DNA of 64,000 nt from UBA8437 sp964646205. GTDB lineage: Bacteria > Planctomycetota > Planctomycetia > Planctomycetales > Planctomycetaceae. The stretch lies in assembly GCA_964646205.1 (NCBI GenBank), contig CAZYAZ010000001.1, positions 186,001 through 250,000 on the forward strand, read 5' to 3'. A model generated the notes under the pieces. The model ran no database searches and was not told the DNA's origin. It saw only the letters and a list, made by a program, of their open reading frames with translations. The translations under genes were made by a program, and so were the position numbers. Positions 8,894-20,205 of the stretch are shown here, in pieces. The first letter of the stretch is position 1. Every line of letters begins with the position of its first letter.

Positions 8894-9416
8894 CTTCGAT
8901 CCGACCGGCCGCCGCGTCCGGATCCATCGGATGCCCCTCCCAGATCACCTTCCCGGTTTTGTCGAGCAGGTAGGCCGACGGGTAGGCCATGACCGAGTAT
9001 CGGTTGCAAATCATACCGCCCCTGTCGTGCAACACGGTGAAGGGAACCTGGCTGGATGCGACGTGCTGCTCGACCTCGTCGAGAGTGTCGATACCCCCGT
9101 TGTCGATCTCGATAATCACCAGGCCCTGTTCGGACCACTTTTTATGCCAACTGACCAGTTGGGGCTGCATCGCCTGGCAGCCGCCTCAGCGCAGAAAACT
9201 GAATTCCAGCCACACCACGCTTCCGGCCAACCCCGCAATGGTCAGCGGCGCCTCGGCATTCAGCCACGTCCCACCGGCTTCCAACGAGGGTGGTGTCCGC
9301 CCCAGAAAACTGCCAAAGGTTGGCCCCCCCGGTCCGAAGCTACCACCGCAGCCGGTCAGGCTCGCGACACCGCCGACCATCCCGGACAGCGCTGCCCTGC
9401 GTGTCATTTCATTCAT
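8880..9416 (-). CDS. Thioredoxin-like lipoprotein, probable selenoprotein (UGGC active site)
   Basis: Read through one in-frame TGA (9188-9186), this gives a 178-residue protein. Residues 1-23 are a signal with a twin-Arg (TRRAAL) and a lipobox SLTGC, so Cys23 would be lipidated. A TlpA/AhpC-TSA-type thioredoxin fold follows: 'VVWLEFSFLR' leads into U77-G-G-C80, then 'QAMQPQLVSWHKKW', and a cis-Pro loop 'VMAYPSAYLLDKTGKVIW'. The TGA falls exactly where the nucleophilic Cys of CxxC belongs, both halves are in the same frame, and a SECIS-like hairpin lies 24-39 bases after it. Starts at ATG 9416 (AGGGA about 9 bases upstream) or 9407 are both possible. Without recoding, only a leaderless C-terminal fragment from 9170 would be annotated. 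A Cys-to-stop sequencing error or a pseudogene cannot be excluded. Confidence 0.75.
9147..9162 (-). promoter_or_regulatory. Bacterial SECIS-like hairpin downstream of in-frame UGA
   Basis: On the transcript, CCAACU pairs perfectly with AGUUGG around a GGUC tetraloop; the hairpin occupies bases 24-39 after the UGA, so the loop begins 30 bases downstream. Known bacterial SECIS elements place a short apical loop containing an early G, often GGU, about 16-37 bases after the UGA; the E. coli fdhF loop also contains GGUC. A second, lower hairpin GGCUGC/GCAGCC lies between the UGA and this one. SelB binding is inferred. Confidence 0.65.
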
Positions 9417-9604
9417 CAATTCGTTCCCTGATCTCTCATCGGGTCTCAAAGACTCGTGGCCAATTCTATGACCATCAATTCCAACTCGGCAACAGTTTTC
9501 CTGCCCCTGCGCCGCTGCTTGTCCACCTCCAAGACGACTGCTACGGTAAACCCAGACAACACGCCACCGGTTTCCTTCTTTTCCTCCACTCGCCACCCGT
9601 CACC

Positions 9605-10150
9605 ATGCCGAAGTCCCACTCGACCACCATCCTCGCCGTCCGACGTGGCAACAGCGTGGCCATCGGTGGCGATGGCCAGGTGACCTACGGCGACACGGTA
9701 TTGAAGGCCGACACGACCAAGATCCGCAAGCTGCTTGACGGCCAGGTCCTGGTCGGTTTCGCTGGCAGTACCGCCGACGCCTTCGCGTTGCTGGAGCGAT
9801 TCGAATCCCGGCTGAAAGACTTTCCCGGCAATATCCCTCGCGCCGCGACCGAGTTGGCACGAGACTGGCGAACCGACCGCGTGCTGAGACGCCTGGAGGC
9901 GATGATGATCGTCGTCGGCCCAACCGACAGCCTGCTGGTCACGGGAAATGGTGATGTCGTTCAACCCTCCGACGGCATCCTCGGCATCGGCTCCGGTGGC
10001 CAGTACGCCGTGGCCGCCGCCAGGGCCCTCGTGGCTCACACCGAGATGACATCCGGTGACATCGTCCGTTCAGCCCTGGGCGTCGCCTCGGGAATCGATG
10101 TCTACACCAACGACCAGTTGGTGGTGGAGGAGTTGCCGTGTCCGAGTTGA
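9605..10150 (+). CDS. hslV: ATP-dependent protease subunit HslV
   Basis: 181-residue proteolytic core of the HslVU (ClpQY) protease. A six-residue propeptide MPKSHS precedes 'TTILAVRRGNSVAIGGDGQV', which begins with the conserved TT pair; the first Thr would become the catalytic N-terminus. 'VLVGFAGSTADAFALLERFE' and 'GIGSGGQYAVAAARAL' are family hallmarks. The ATG at 9605 is chosen from this N-terminus, although the frame is open further upstream. The end overlaps hslU by 13 bases, indicating coupled translation. Confidence 0.96.
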   Translation: MPKSHSTTILAVRRGNSVAIGGDGQVTYGDTVLKADTTKIRKLLDGQVLVGFAGSTADAFALLERFESRLKDFPGNIPRAATELARDWRTDRVLRRLEAMMIVVGPTDSLLVTGNGDVVQPSDGILGIGSGGQYAVAAARALVAHTEMTSGDIVRSALGVASGIDVYTNDQLVVEELPCPS

Positions 10151-11490
10151 CACCGCGTCAAATCGTCGCCGAACTCGATCGACATATCGTTGGCCAGGAC
10201 GCGGCCAAGCGGTCCGTGGCAATCGCGTTGCGGAACCGCTGGCGCTGGAAGCAACTGCCCGATGACCTCCGCCGCGATGTCACCCCCAAGAACATCCTGA
10301 TGATCGGTCCCACCGGTGTGGGAAAGACCGAGATCACTCGACGACTCGCCCATCTGACCGGGGCCCCGTTCGTGAAGGTCGAGGCATCGAAGTACACCGA
10401 GGTGGGGTATTACGGACGCGATGTCGAGAGCATGATTCGCGACCTGATCGACGCAGCGATTCACATGGTCCGCGAGAAGAAGCAAGCCGAGGTCAAGGAC
10501 GACGCAGCAGCCCGCGCCGAGGAACGGCTGCTGGATTTGCTGGTCCCCCCGATGGAATGGGTGCCCGGTGACGATCCGGACGAAGAAACCAAGGCACTCG
10601 AACGGCACGAACGGACCCGTGAGAAATTCCGCAAGATGCTCGCCGACGGGGAACTCGAAGACAGTGTCGTGGATGTCCATGTCGAAAAGAACCAATCCCC
10701 CGTCCAGGTCTTTTCGACAATGGGCCTGGAACAGGTCGACGTCGACGTGCAGAACATGCTGGAACGGCTGATGCCGCGGCAGGGCAACGACCGTGAATTG
10801 CCAGTCTCGGACGCTCGACGGGTGCTGACCGAACAGGAAGTCGAGGGATTGCTCGACGACGATGCCGTCTCCGAAGAAGCCGTCCGCCTCGCCTCCGACA
10901 GCGGAATCGTATTCCTGGACGAGGTCGACAAGATCTGTGGCCCCGAGGAATCCGGCAAGGGCGGCGCCGATGTCAGCCGCCAGGGAGTGCAACGCGACCT
11001 GTTGCCGATTATCGAGGGAACCACCGTGCAGACCCGCAACGGGTCAATCAACACCGAGCACATCCTGTTCATTGCAGCCGGAGCGTTTCACCGGTCACGT
11101 CCCAGCGATCTGATGCCCGAACTGCAGGGGCGTTTCCCGATTCGGGTTGAACTCAACGACCTGACCCGCGATGACTTTGTCCGGATCCTCACCGAGCCCT
11201 CCAGCAGCCTGACTCGACAGTACCAGGCCCTGTTGGCCACCGACGGTGTGAAGGTGAAGTTTCACAAGGATGGAATCGCCGCCATCGCCGATTTCGCTTT
11301 CCAGGTCAACCAGTCGACACAGAACATCGGCGCCCGACGACTCCACACGATCCTCGAGAGACTTCTCGAAGCGGCCAGCTTCGAGGCTCCCGAGGAGGGA
11401 CAGGGTACCCTGAAAGTCGATGCCGCTTACGTCCGGAAAGCGCTCGAAGAGGTGATCCGGGACGAGGACCTGAGCCGGTTCATCCTGTGA
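10138..11490 (+). CDS. hslU: ATP-dependent protease ATPase subunit HslU
   Basis: 450-residue AAA+ unfoldase of HslVU. Begins at GTG 10138 with GGAGG about 7 bases upstream and the family opening 'LTPRQIVAELDRHIVGQDAA'. Walker A is 'GPTGVGKTE', the pore motif region reads 'SKYTEVGYYGRDVESMIRD', Walker B is 'IVFLDEVDKI', and the protein ends in 'DEDLSRFIL', the C-terminal tail that inserts into HslV. A long, charged I-domain lies between about residues 110 and 235. Everything needed for activity appears intact. Confidence 0.97.
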   Translation: MSELTPRQIVAELDRHIVGQDAAKRSVAIALRNRWRWKQLPDDLRRDVTPKNILMIGPTGVGKTEITRRLAHLTGAPFVKVEASKYTEVGYYGRDVESMIRDLIDAAIHMVREKKQAEVKDDAAARAEERLLDLLVPPMEWVPGDDPDEETKALERHERTREKFRKMLADGELEDSVVDVHVEKNQSPVQVFSTMGLEQVDVDVQNMLERLMPRQGNDRELPVSDARRVLTEQEVEGLLDDDAVSEEAVRLASDSGIVFLDEVDKICGPEESGKGGADVSRQGVQRDLLPIIEGTTVQTRNGSINTEHILFIAAGAFHRSRPSDLMPELQGRFPIRVELNDLTRDDFVRILTEPSSSLTRQYQALLATDGVKVKFHKDGIAAIADFAFQVNQSTQNIGARRLHTILERLLEAASFEAPEEGQGTLKVDAAYVRKALEEVIRDEDLSRFIL

Positions 11491-11503
11491 GGGAGATCCG
11501 ACT

Positions 11504-12685
11504 CTAGATGTCCGACTGTCGCTGTTGTTCACGCCATTGCTTGCGCAACCGACGACGCTCACGCTTGCTCAGCCCCTTCAGAGATTCCGGATCGGGAAAC
11601 CCACCACCAAAACCAGACTCGGCCTCGTCAATCCGGTAGCGCGAATCGTTGTCCTGGTAAGAGTTCTCCGAGGTGTCTTCGTACTCTGAATAGGCGTAAG
11701 CGTCTTCTTCCACCGGTTCCTCAACCACCTCTTCTTGTTCCTCGTCCGAATACGCCTCGTACTCGTCCTGCTCCTCGTCGTCGTCCACCTCCTCGTGGCT
11801 CTCCTCCTCGCCAGCGGCAACCTCCTCGTCGACAGATTCCTCGCCCGGTTCATCAGTCTCGATGCCATCGACAGCCGCCTTGGCCAGCTTCTTCTTTTTC
11901 CGACGCGACTTGCGGCGAGGAGCCGGTTCGGGCGACACGTGAACCACGTGTCTCAAGAAGACGCCCATCGAAACAACCAGCAATCCGGGCGCCGAAACCA
12001 TCAGGGCCAGCTTGAGGAAAGCCACCAGGTGGGGGATTCGATCAACCAGTTCCCCGTCGACGAGGTTCGGCTCCACGACAAGCGCCAGTCCGCCGATGGC
12101 GGTCCCTGCCGAGGCCCACATCAGGAACCTCGCCGTACGACTGGTCTTCAATTCTCCATCCATCACCCAGGCCACGCTGGCAACCAGTGCACCCAGGGGC
12201 AACAACCACGCCAGTGTCTCTCGTTGCCAGACCGTCTCGAAACCAAACTGCATCAACAACAACTGGGAAATCGACCGGTGGGCTCCGGTGCCAACCACCC
12301 CCGCGATCACCAGCCAACTGATCGCCACCCGAGTCCAGGCACGATAGCGTCCGTCGAAGTCGGTCAGGCAATGACCCCGGACCCACCCGATCACCAGGGC
12401 CAATTGTGCGGCCACAACCAGTAGTGCGCTGGCCATCCATGTGGCGGCCGAGGCCGAATCCACACCAAGAACCACCGAGTAGGGAATTCGAATGCCCTCG
12501 GGAATACTCTGCTGGAACCAGGCTGCGGCGATCACCGCGTCACAGGCCGACAGCAGCAACAGCGACCACGCCAGCACCGCCCAGCCGGATCGTGGCACGA
12601 CTGAACGGATACTCAACGTCGCCGGCTTGGACGGTTGTCCCTCGGAAAGACTTCCAGCATCCTCCACCCTTGTCTCGTCGGTCAT
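11504..12685 (-). CDS. Multi-pass membrane protein with acidic Tyr/Glu tail, unknown function
   Basis: About 393 residues if started at ATG 12685, which has GGGAG about 8 bases upstream; the frame is open to 12781. Not assigned to a family. About six hydrophobic helices occupy the N-terminal 60% (for example 'AWSLLLLSACDAVIAAAWF', 'LALMVSAPGLLVVSMGVFL'). A basic RRKSRRKKKK stretch then leads into about 90 residues dominated by Glu, Asp and Tyr ('EEDAYAYSEYEDTSENSYQD'), and a final basic segment 'LSKRERRRLRKQWREQQRQ'. Alternating charge blocks suggest a cytoplasmic interaction tail. It is convergent with hslU, 13 bases away. Confidence 0.7.
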   Translation of the reverse strand: MTDETRVEDAGSLSEGQPSKPATLSIRSVVPRSGWAVLAWSLLLLSACDAVIAAAWFQQSIPEGIRIPYSVVLGVDSASAATWMASALLVVAAQLALVIGWVRGHCLTDFDGRYRAWTRVAISWLVIAGVVGTGAHRSISQLLLMQFGFETVWQRETLAWLLPLGALVASVAWVMDGELKTSRTARFLMWASAGTAIGGLALVVEPNLVDGELVDRIPHLVAFLKLALMVSAPGLLVVSMGVFLRHVVHVSPEPAPRRKSRRKKKKLAKAAVDGIETDEPGEESVDEEVAAGEEESHEEVDDDEEQDEYEAYSDEEQEEVVEEPVEEDAYAYSEYEDTSENSYQDNDSRYRIDEAESGFGGGFPDPESLKGLSKRERRRLRKQWREQQRQSDI

Positions 12686-13004
12686 CTCGTCCACTCCCTG
12701 ATCAACGGCCAACCGTCTTCGCCTGCGTTCGTCCAACCAGCGTGCGCCAGCAAATCGCATCGCCATCGCACTCACTCCCATCCCAGGTTCACCCGGTCAG
12801 CAGACCCATCGGTTCGGTTGAACGACGCTGACAATATCTGCACCGGGCTCATTCGCTTCTTATCGGCATTCCTCACCCGTTTTCGTTGGTTCAACCACTG
12901 CCCGGACCAAGGTTTCCCGACTATGCTGGTACTGGAAACGGCCGCTGGAACCAACGTGGGAATTCGCACGAACAGATCCCCGCACCACCAGGACACTCAA
13001 CAAC

Positions 13005-13810
13005 ATGCCATCCGGTTCTTCCTACAGGCTGTCAGGAAACTCGCGGTCCCGCCGTCGGTTGCTGGTCCTCCGCGCCGCTGCCGAACTGGAAGANNNNNNN
13101 NNNNNNNNNNNNNNNNNNNNNNNNNNNNNNNNNNNNNNNNNNNNNNNNNNNNNNNNNNNNNNNNNNNNNNNNNNNNNNNNNNNNNNNNNNNNNAACTGGC
13201 CGGACAACTGGCCGGACAACTGGCAGACGACGGCATCGAATCGGATTCGACCGGATTGGACACACTGCTCCCACCACAGCCGACAACCAACGGGTCCGAT
13301 GAGCTGGCAACCATCCGTGAACTGGTCGCTGGCCCGCGACCAGCGACATGGGTCTTCTGTGGTGATGGGCCCGACGAGACGGCGTTTCCAGATCTTTTCG
13401 CCGCCGAGCTTCGCACCACCTATCGCCGGCCACTGGACGCTGTCGTCAACACGCTGGTGCCCGGATCGCCAATAAAAACCGTGCTCGAAAACCTCGAGTG
13501 GCAATTGGCCCGTTTCCAGCCTGACGTCATTCAGCTGGTCATTGGTCCAGCCGCCGCATCAGCCGGATCGGAATTTGCCGCCACGCTAACCCAACTGGTC
13601 GATCAACTGCGGGACCTCAACGCCGCGATCGTGATTCACGCTCCCAATCCCGGCGGATCCGATGAACTGGCCAAGCCTGTCGAGCAGATCCATGAGCTGG
13701 CCAACTCACGGAACATTCCGGTAATTGATCATGTCGAAACCGACAGTGACCACGACCGGGTCAATCGCCTCTGCCAGACACTCAATCTGCAACGCCCTGG
13801 CGGCAACTAA
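13005..13810 (+). CDS. SGNH-hydrolase-like protein, catalytically degenerate, interrupted by assembly gap
   Basis: The N-terminus starts at ATG 13005 (MPSGSSYRLSGNSRSRRRLL...) and runs into the 100-N gap. After the gap the same kind of protein continues in a different nominal frame, which is only possible because the N run has an arbitrary length. The C-terminal part resembles planctomycete SGNH proteins: 'TWVFCGDGPDETAF' stands where T-x-x-x-GDS is expected, and 'QLVIGPAAASAG' where a GxND block is expected. Both the Ser nucleophile and the Asn appear lost, so hydrolase activity is doubtful. The C-terminal catalytic Asp-His is also not obvious. A binding role is inferred. Divergent from the membrane-protein gene upstream. 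Confidence 0.6.
13094..13193. other. Assembly gap (100 N placeholder)
   Basis: Exactly 100 N inside the SGNH-like gene. For the coding frame to continue from the ATG at 13005, the true missing length must be 2 modulo 3, so it is not 100. Confidence 0.98.
13194..13224 (+). repeat. 12-base tandem repeat abutting the gap
   Basis: The unit AACTGGCCGGAC is repeated about two and a half times directly after the N run and encodes AGQLAGQLA. A longer array extending into the gap would explain the assembly break (inference). Confidence 0.6.
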
Positions 13811-13862
13811 TCGTTCACCGCGACGAGCCGCCGCCGGCGTCTGCTCGGGTTGGCAACCTCGG

Positions 13863-16997
<3,135 letters not shown>

Positions 16998-17227
16998 GGC
17001 AGCACGCTCTGGCAGACGGTCCCCATTGACGCAAGCCGCCCGGATGGGGACAAATTTCCCCAACCGTAACAATCTTATGGGCGGATGCAAGAGTCCCCAT
17101 GGTCACAACCACCACAAACACTGCCACGGAATCTCCGTCCACAATCTCCGGTTGACTCGACCTCGACCGCTCGCCCGGGCACAATGGCTTGGCCAAGGCT
17201 TGTTAGACACCTCGTGAGGAAATCACC

Positions 17228-18199
17228 GTGAAGACAATTGTTTCCACCCTGCTCGTCCTGGTCACCATCGCCAGCAACGCGGCTTTCTCGGCCGACGCCA
17301 CCGTCAGGCTCAAACGCGGGAAAGACTCGGTCAAGGTGACTGTCAACGGCAAGCCATTTGCCACCTACAACACCAGCAGCAAGTTGCCCAAACCGTTCTT
17401 TCTTCCGGTTCGAGGCCCCCAGGGCACAGTGATCACGCGATCACTCGAACATCAGGAAGACCACCCGCACCACAAGGGAGTCTGGGTGGCCGTCGACGAG
17501 ATCAACGAGGTGAGGTTCTGGGCCGAGAAGGGCAAGATCGTCAATCGCAAGATCTCGCTGGATCGGAAGCAGGGCAACCCCGCCGTGATGGTCGTCACCA
17601 ACGATTGGCTCGGGGACGATGGAAAGCCGATCGTGGTCGAGACGACCCGGATCAGCATCTTTGCCAACCGCCTGTTCTCCTACGACATCACCTTCACCGC
17701 ACACCGCGACACGGTCACCTTCGGCGACACCAAGGAAGGTTTGTTTGGAATCCGCATGCGGAATGAACTGCGTGAAAGCGAGGGCGGCAAAGTGATCAAC
17801 GCGGCCGGCAGTATCGGCACCAAGGCCTGCTGGGGCCGGGTCAGCAACTGGATCGATTACTACGGAACGGTCGACGGCAAGACGGTGGGAATGACACTGT
17901 TTGACCACCCACTGAACTTCCGTCGTTCCCGGTACCACGTCCGCAACTACGGCCTGTTCACGATCAGCCCGTTCGGCGAACGGGCCTACACCGGTGGACA
18001 ACGACCGGCCAACCCGGCCCTGCTGACCCGTGGTGGCAAGCTGAGACTCCGTTACGGACTCTACATTCACTCGGGCAACACCAAACAGGCCAAGGTTGGC
18101 AGCACTTACATCGACTATCTCAAGGTGTCCGGCGACGGCTTCGTGCTCCGGTCCCCCGAGGAACCGGAATCGGTCACGGCATCTGGAGGTGACCAGTAG
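17228..18199 (+). CDS. Secreted DUF6807 (PmoA-family) protein
   Basis: 323 residues with a clear signal peptide (MKTIVSTLLVLVTIASNAAFSA). The body matches the DUF6807 family, formerly labelled 'methane oxygenase PmoA' in planctomycete annotations although unrelated to particulate methane monooxygenase. Visible hallmarks are 'SLEHQEDHPHHKGVWVA' near residue 85, a His-rich cluster that could bind metal or sugar, and 'DYYGTVDGKTVGMTLFDHP' with 'RNYGLFTISPFG' later. The start ATG has GAGGA about 8 bases upstream. Function is not established. It is divergent from carB and 185 bases ahead of aspS. Confidence 0.8.
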   Translation: MKTIVSTLLVLVTIASNAAFSADATVRLKRGKDSVKVTVNGKPFATYNTSSKLPKPFFLPVRGPQGTVITRSLEHQEDHPHHKGVWVAVDEINEVRFWAEKGKIVNRKISLDRKQGNPAVMVVTNDWLGDDGKPIVVETTRISIFANRLFSYDITFTAHRDTVTFGDTKEGLFGIRMRNELRESEGGKVINAAGSIGTKACWGRVSNWIDYYGTVDGKTVGMTLFDHPLNFRRSRYHVRNYGLFTISPFGERAYTGGQRPANPALLTRGGKLRLRYGLYIHSGNTKQAKVGSTYIDYLKVSGDGFVLRSPEEPESVTASGGDQ

Positions 18200-18384
18200 G
18201 AGTTGTCGAGGGTGTCACCGACCGGGACCAGAAACCAGTCACCCGGTCAGTTCCTCGACCGGTCGCCATGCCACCCACCGGTTTCCGCCGCCCTTCGCGG
18301 AAACACCGGCAGCCTCTACAATTGTCCTCCTCGCGCCCCCACGGCGCCTCTCCAACCTCACTCCACAAACCACAGCACATCACC

Positions 18385-20163
18385 ATGCTGCGTACCCACA
18401 CATGTGGCGAACTTCGGGCCGACCACATCGGCCAGACCATAACACTCGGCGGATGGGTCCAGAATTATCGTGACCACCGTGGACTGGTTTTCATTGATCT
18501 CCGTGATCGCTACGGCATCACCCAGGTCGTCTTCAATCTCTCGCATGACGAGCAGATGCAGGCGGTCGCCCGGGCGCTGCGAAGCGAGGATGTGATCCAG
18601 GTCGAGGGCGAGGTGATCAGCCGATCGGAGAACGTGAACCCGAAGCTGGCCACCGGCGAGATCGAGATCAAGACGACCCGGCTGCACGTTTTCAGCAAGA
18701 GCAAGACGCCACCGTTCGAACCAAGTTCTACAGAGTTGCCCAACGAGGAGTTGCGGCTGAAATACCGGTTCCTGGACCTCCGGCGTGACGCTCTCAAAAA
18801 CACGCTGGTGCTACGACACAAGCTGACCAAGGCCGCTCGAGATTTTTTCGATCGGAACAACTTCCTGGAAATCGAAACACCGATGCTGGGCCGCAGCACT
18901 CCCGAGGGAGCACGTGACTACCTGGTCCCCAGCCGTGTCCATCCCGGCAGCTTCTTTGCCCTGCCCCAGAGTCCCCAGATCTACAAGCAGATCCTGATGA
19001 TCGCCGGCTACGATCGTTACGTGCAGATGGCACGGTGCTTCCGGGACGAGGACCTGCGGGCCGACCGTCAACCGGAGTTCACCCAGATCGACGTCGAGAT
19101 GGCCTTTGTCCAGCGCGACGACATTCTCGAGACCATCGACGGCCTGATGGCCCACCTGGTCAAGGAAGTTCGGGACGAAGAACTGGCCCTGCCGTTGCCA
19201 CGGTTGACCCACGCCGACGTGATGGAACGTTTCGGGACCGACAAACCCGACCTGCGATTCGACATGGAACTGGTCGACATCGGTGAGATCGCCGGGGCAT
19301 GCGAATTCGGAGTGTTCAAGAACACGATCGAATCCGGTGGCCGTGTCCGCGGCCTGAATGCTCGCGGAGCCGCCGAGAGTTACAGCCGGAAGAGGATCGA
19401 CGAGTTGACCGATTACGTGGGCGATTACGGCGCGAAGGGCCTCGCATTTTTTCGGGTCGCCGACGGTGTCCTCGACTCGCCCATCGCCAAGTTCCTCGAC
19501 CAGGAACACCACACGGCGATCATCGAGGCGTTTTCGGCCGAACCGGGTGACCTGTTGTTCTTCGTCGCCGATTCCAACTCGGTGACGTCCGCCGCGCTGG
19601 CAGCACTCCGCAACCGGTTGGGCGCCGAACTGGAACTCTACAATCCCGACGAATTGAATATTGCCTGGGTGATTGACTTTCCGCTGCTGGGATGGAACGA
19701 GGGTGAGGAACGCTGGGATGCCGAGCATCACCCGTTCTGCTACCCGGTCGAGGAGGACGTGGACTCCCTCACCAGCGATCCCGGTGCCGTGCGGGCCCAG
19801 TCCTACGACCTGATCTGCAACGGTTACGAGGCCGGCAGTGGCAGCATTCGTATCCATGATCCACTCGTCCAGCAGCAGGTCTTCGATCTGCTGGGGATCG
19901 AGGCCGAGGAGGCCGAGATGAGATTCGGCTTCCTGCTGGAAGCACTACGTTACGGCGCACCGCCTCACGGTGGCATCGCGCTGGGGCTGGACCGCTGGGT
20001 CATGCTATTTGCCGGACACGACAACATCCGCGACGTGATTGCCTTTCCCAAGACGCAGAAGGCCGCCGATTTGCTCAGCGGTGCACCCTCAACCGTCGAC
20101 GACCGTCAACTCCGCGATCTGTCGATCAAGACCGACCTGCCCGACCCTGCCGCAACCTCCTGA
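18385..20163 (+). CDS. aspS: Aspartyl-tRNA synthetase
   Basis: 592-residue class II synthetase of the bacterial type. The N-terminal OB-fold anticodon-binding domain is 'TITLGGWVQNYRDHRGLVFI'. Catalytic motif 2 appears as 'ARCFRDEDLRADRQPEFTQI' and motif 3 as 'GIALGLDRWVMLFAG'. A GAD-type insertion lies between motifs 2 and 3. The ATG at 18385 gives MLRTHTCGEL, the usual family opening; the longer upstream frame has no support. Length is as expected (about 590). Asp versus Asp/Asn specificity cannot be told from the sequence by eye. Confidence 0.96.
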   Translation: MLRTHTCGELRADHIGQTITLGGWVQNYRDHRGLVFIDLRDRYGITQVVFNLSHDEQMQAVARALRSEDVIQVEGEVISRSENVNPKLATGEIEIKTTRLHVFSKSKTPPFEPSSTELPNEELRLKYRFLDLRRDALKNTLVLRHKLTKAARDFFDRNNFLEIETPMLGRSTPEGARDYLVPSRVHPGSFFALPQSPQIYKQILMIAGYDRYVQMARCFRDEDLRADRQPEFTQIDVEMAFVQRDDILETIDGLMAHLVKEVRDEELALPLPRLTHADVMERFGTDKPDLRFDMELVDIGEIAGACEFGVFKNTIESGGRVRGLNARGAAESYSRKRIDELTDYVGDYGAKGLAFFRVADGVLDSPIAKFLDQEHHTAIIEAFSAEPGDLLFFVADSNSVTSAALAALRNRLGAELELYNPDELNIAWVIDFPLLGWNEGEERWDAEHHPFCYPVEEDVDSLTSDPGAVRAQSYDLICNGYEAGSGSIRIHDPLVQQQVFDLLGIEAEEAEMRFGFLLEALRYGAPPHGGIALGLDRWVMLFAGHDNIRDVIAFPKTQKAADLLSGAPSTVDDRQLRDLSIKTDLPDPAATS

Positions 20164-20205
20164 AATGGCCCGGGGTCGACCGGGGAAACAGGACCGGATG
20201 AACCC

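Noticed and set aside
12635..13810. 391-residue frame running through the N gap
   Set aside because: The part before the gap lies in a different frame from the plausible N-terminus at 13005 and runs over the upstream gene; the N run has arbitrary length.
17152..17190. TTGACT as a -35 box with CACAAT as -10 before the DUF6807 gene
   Set aside because: Spacing of about 22 bases and a poor -10 match. Not supported as a promoter.
17228..18199. DUF6807 protein as a methane monooxygenase subunit (PmoA)
   Set aside because: Old annotation name only; the protein is soluble with a signal peptide and lacks PmoA membrane helices.
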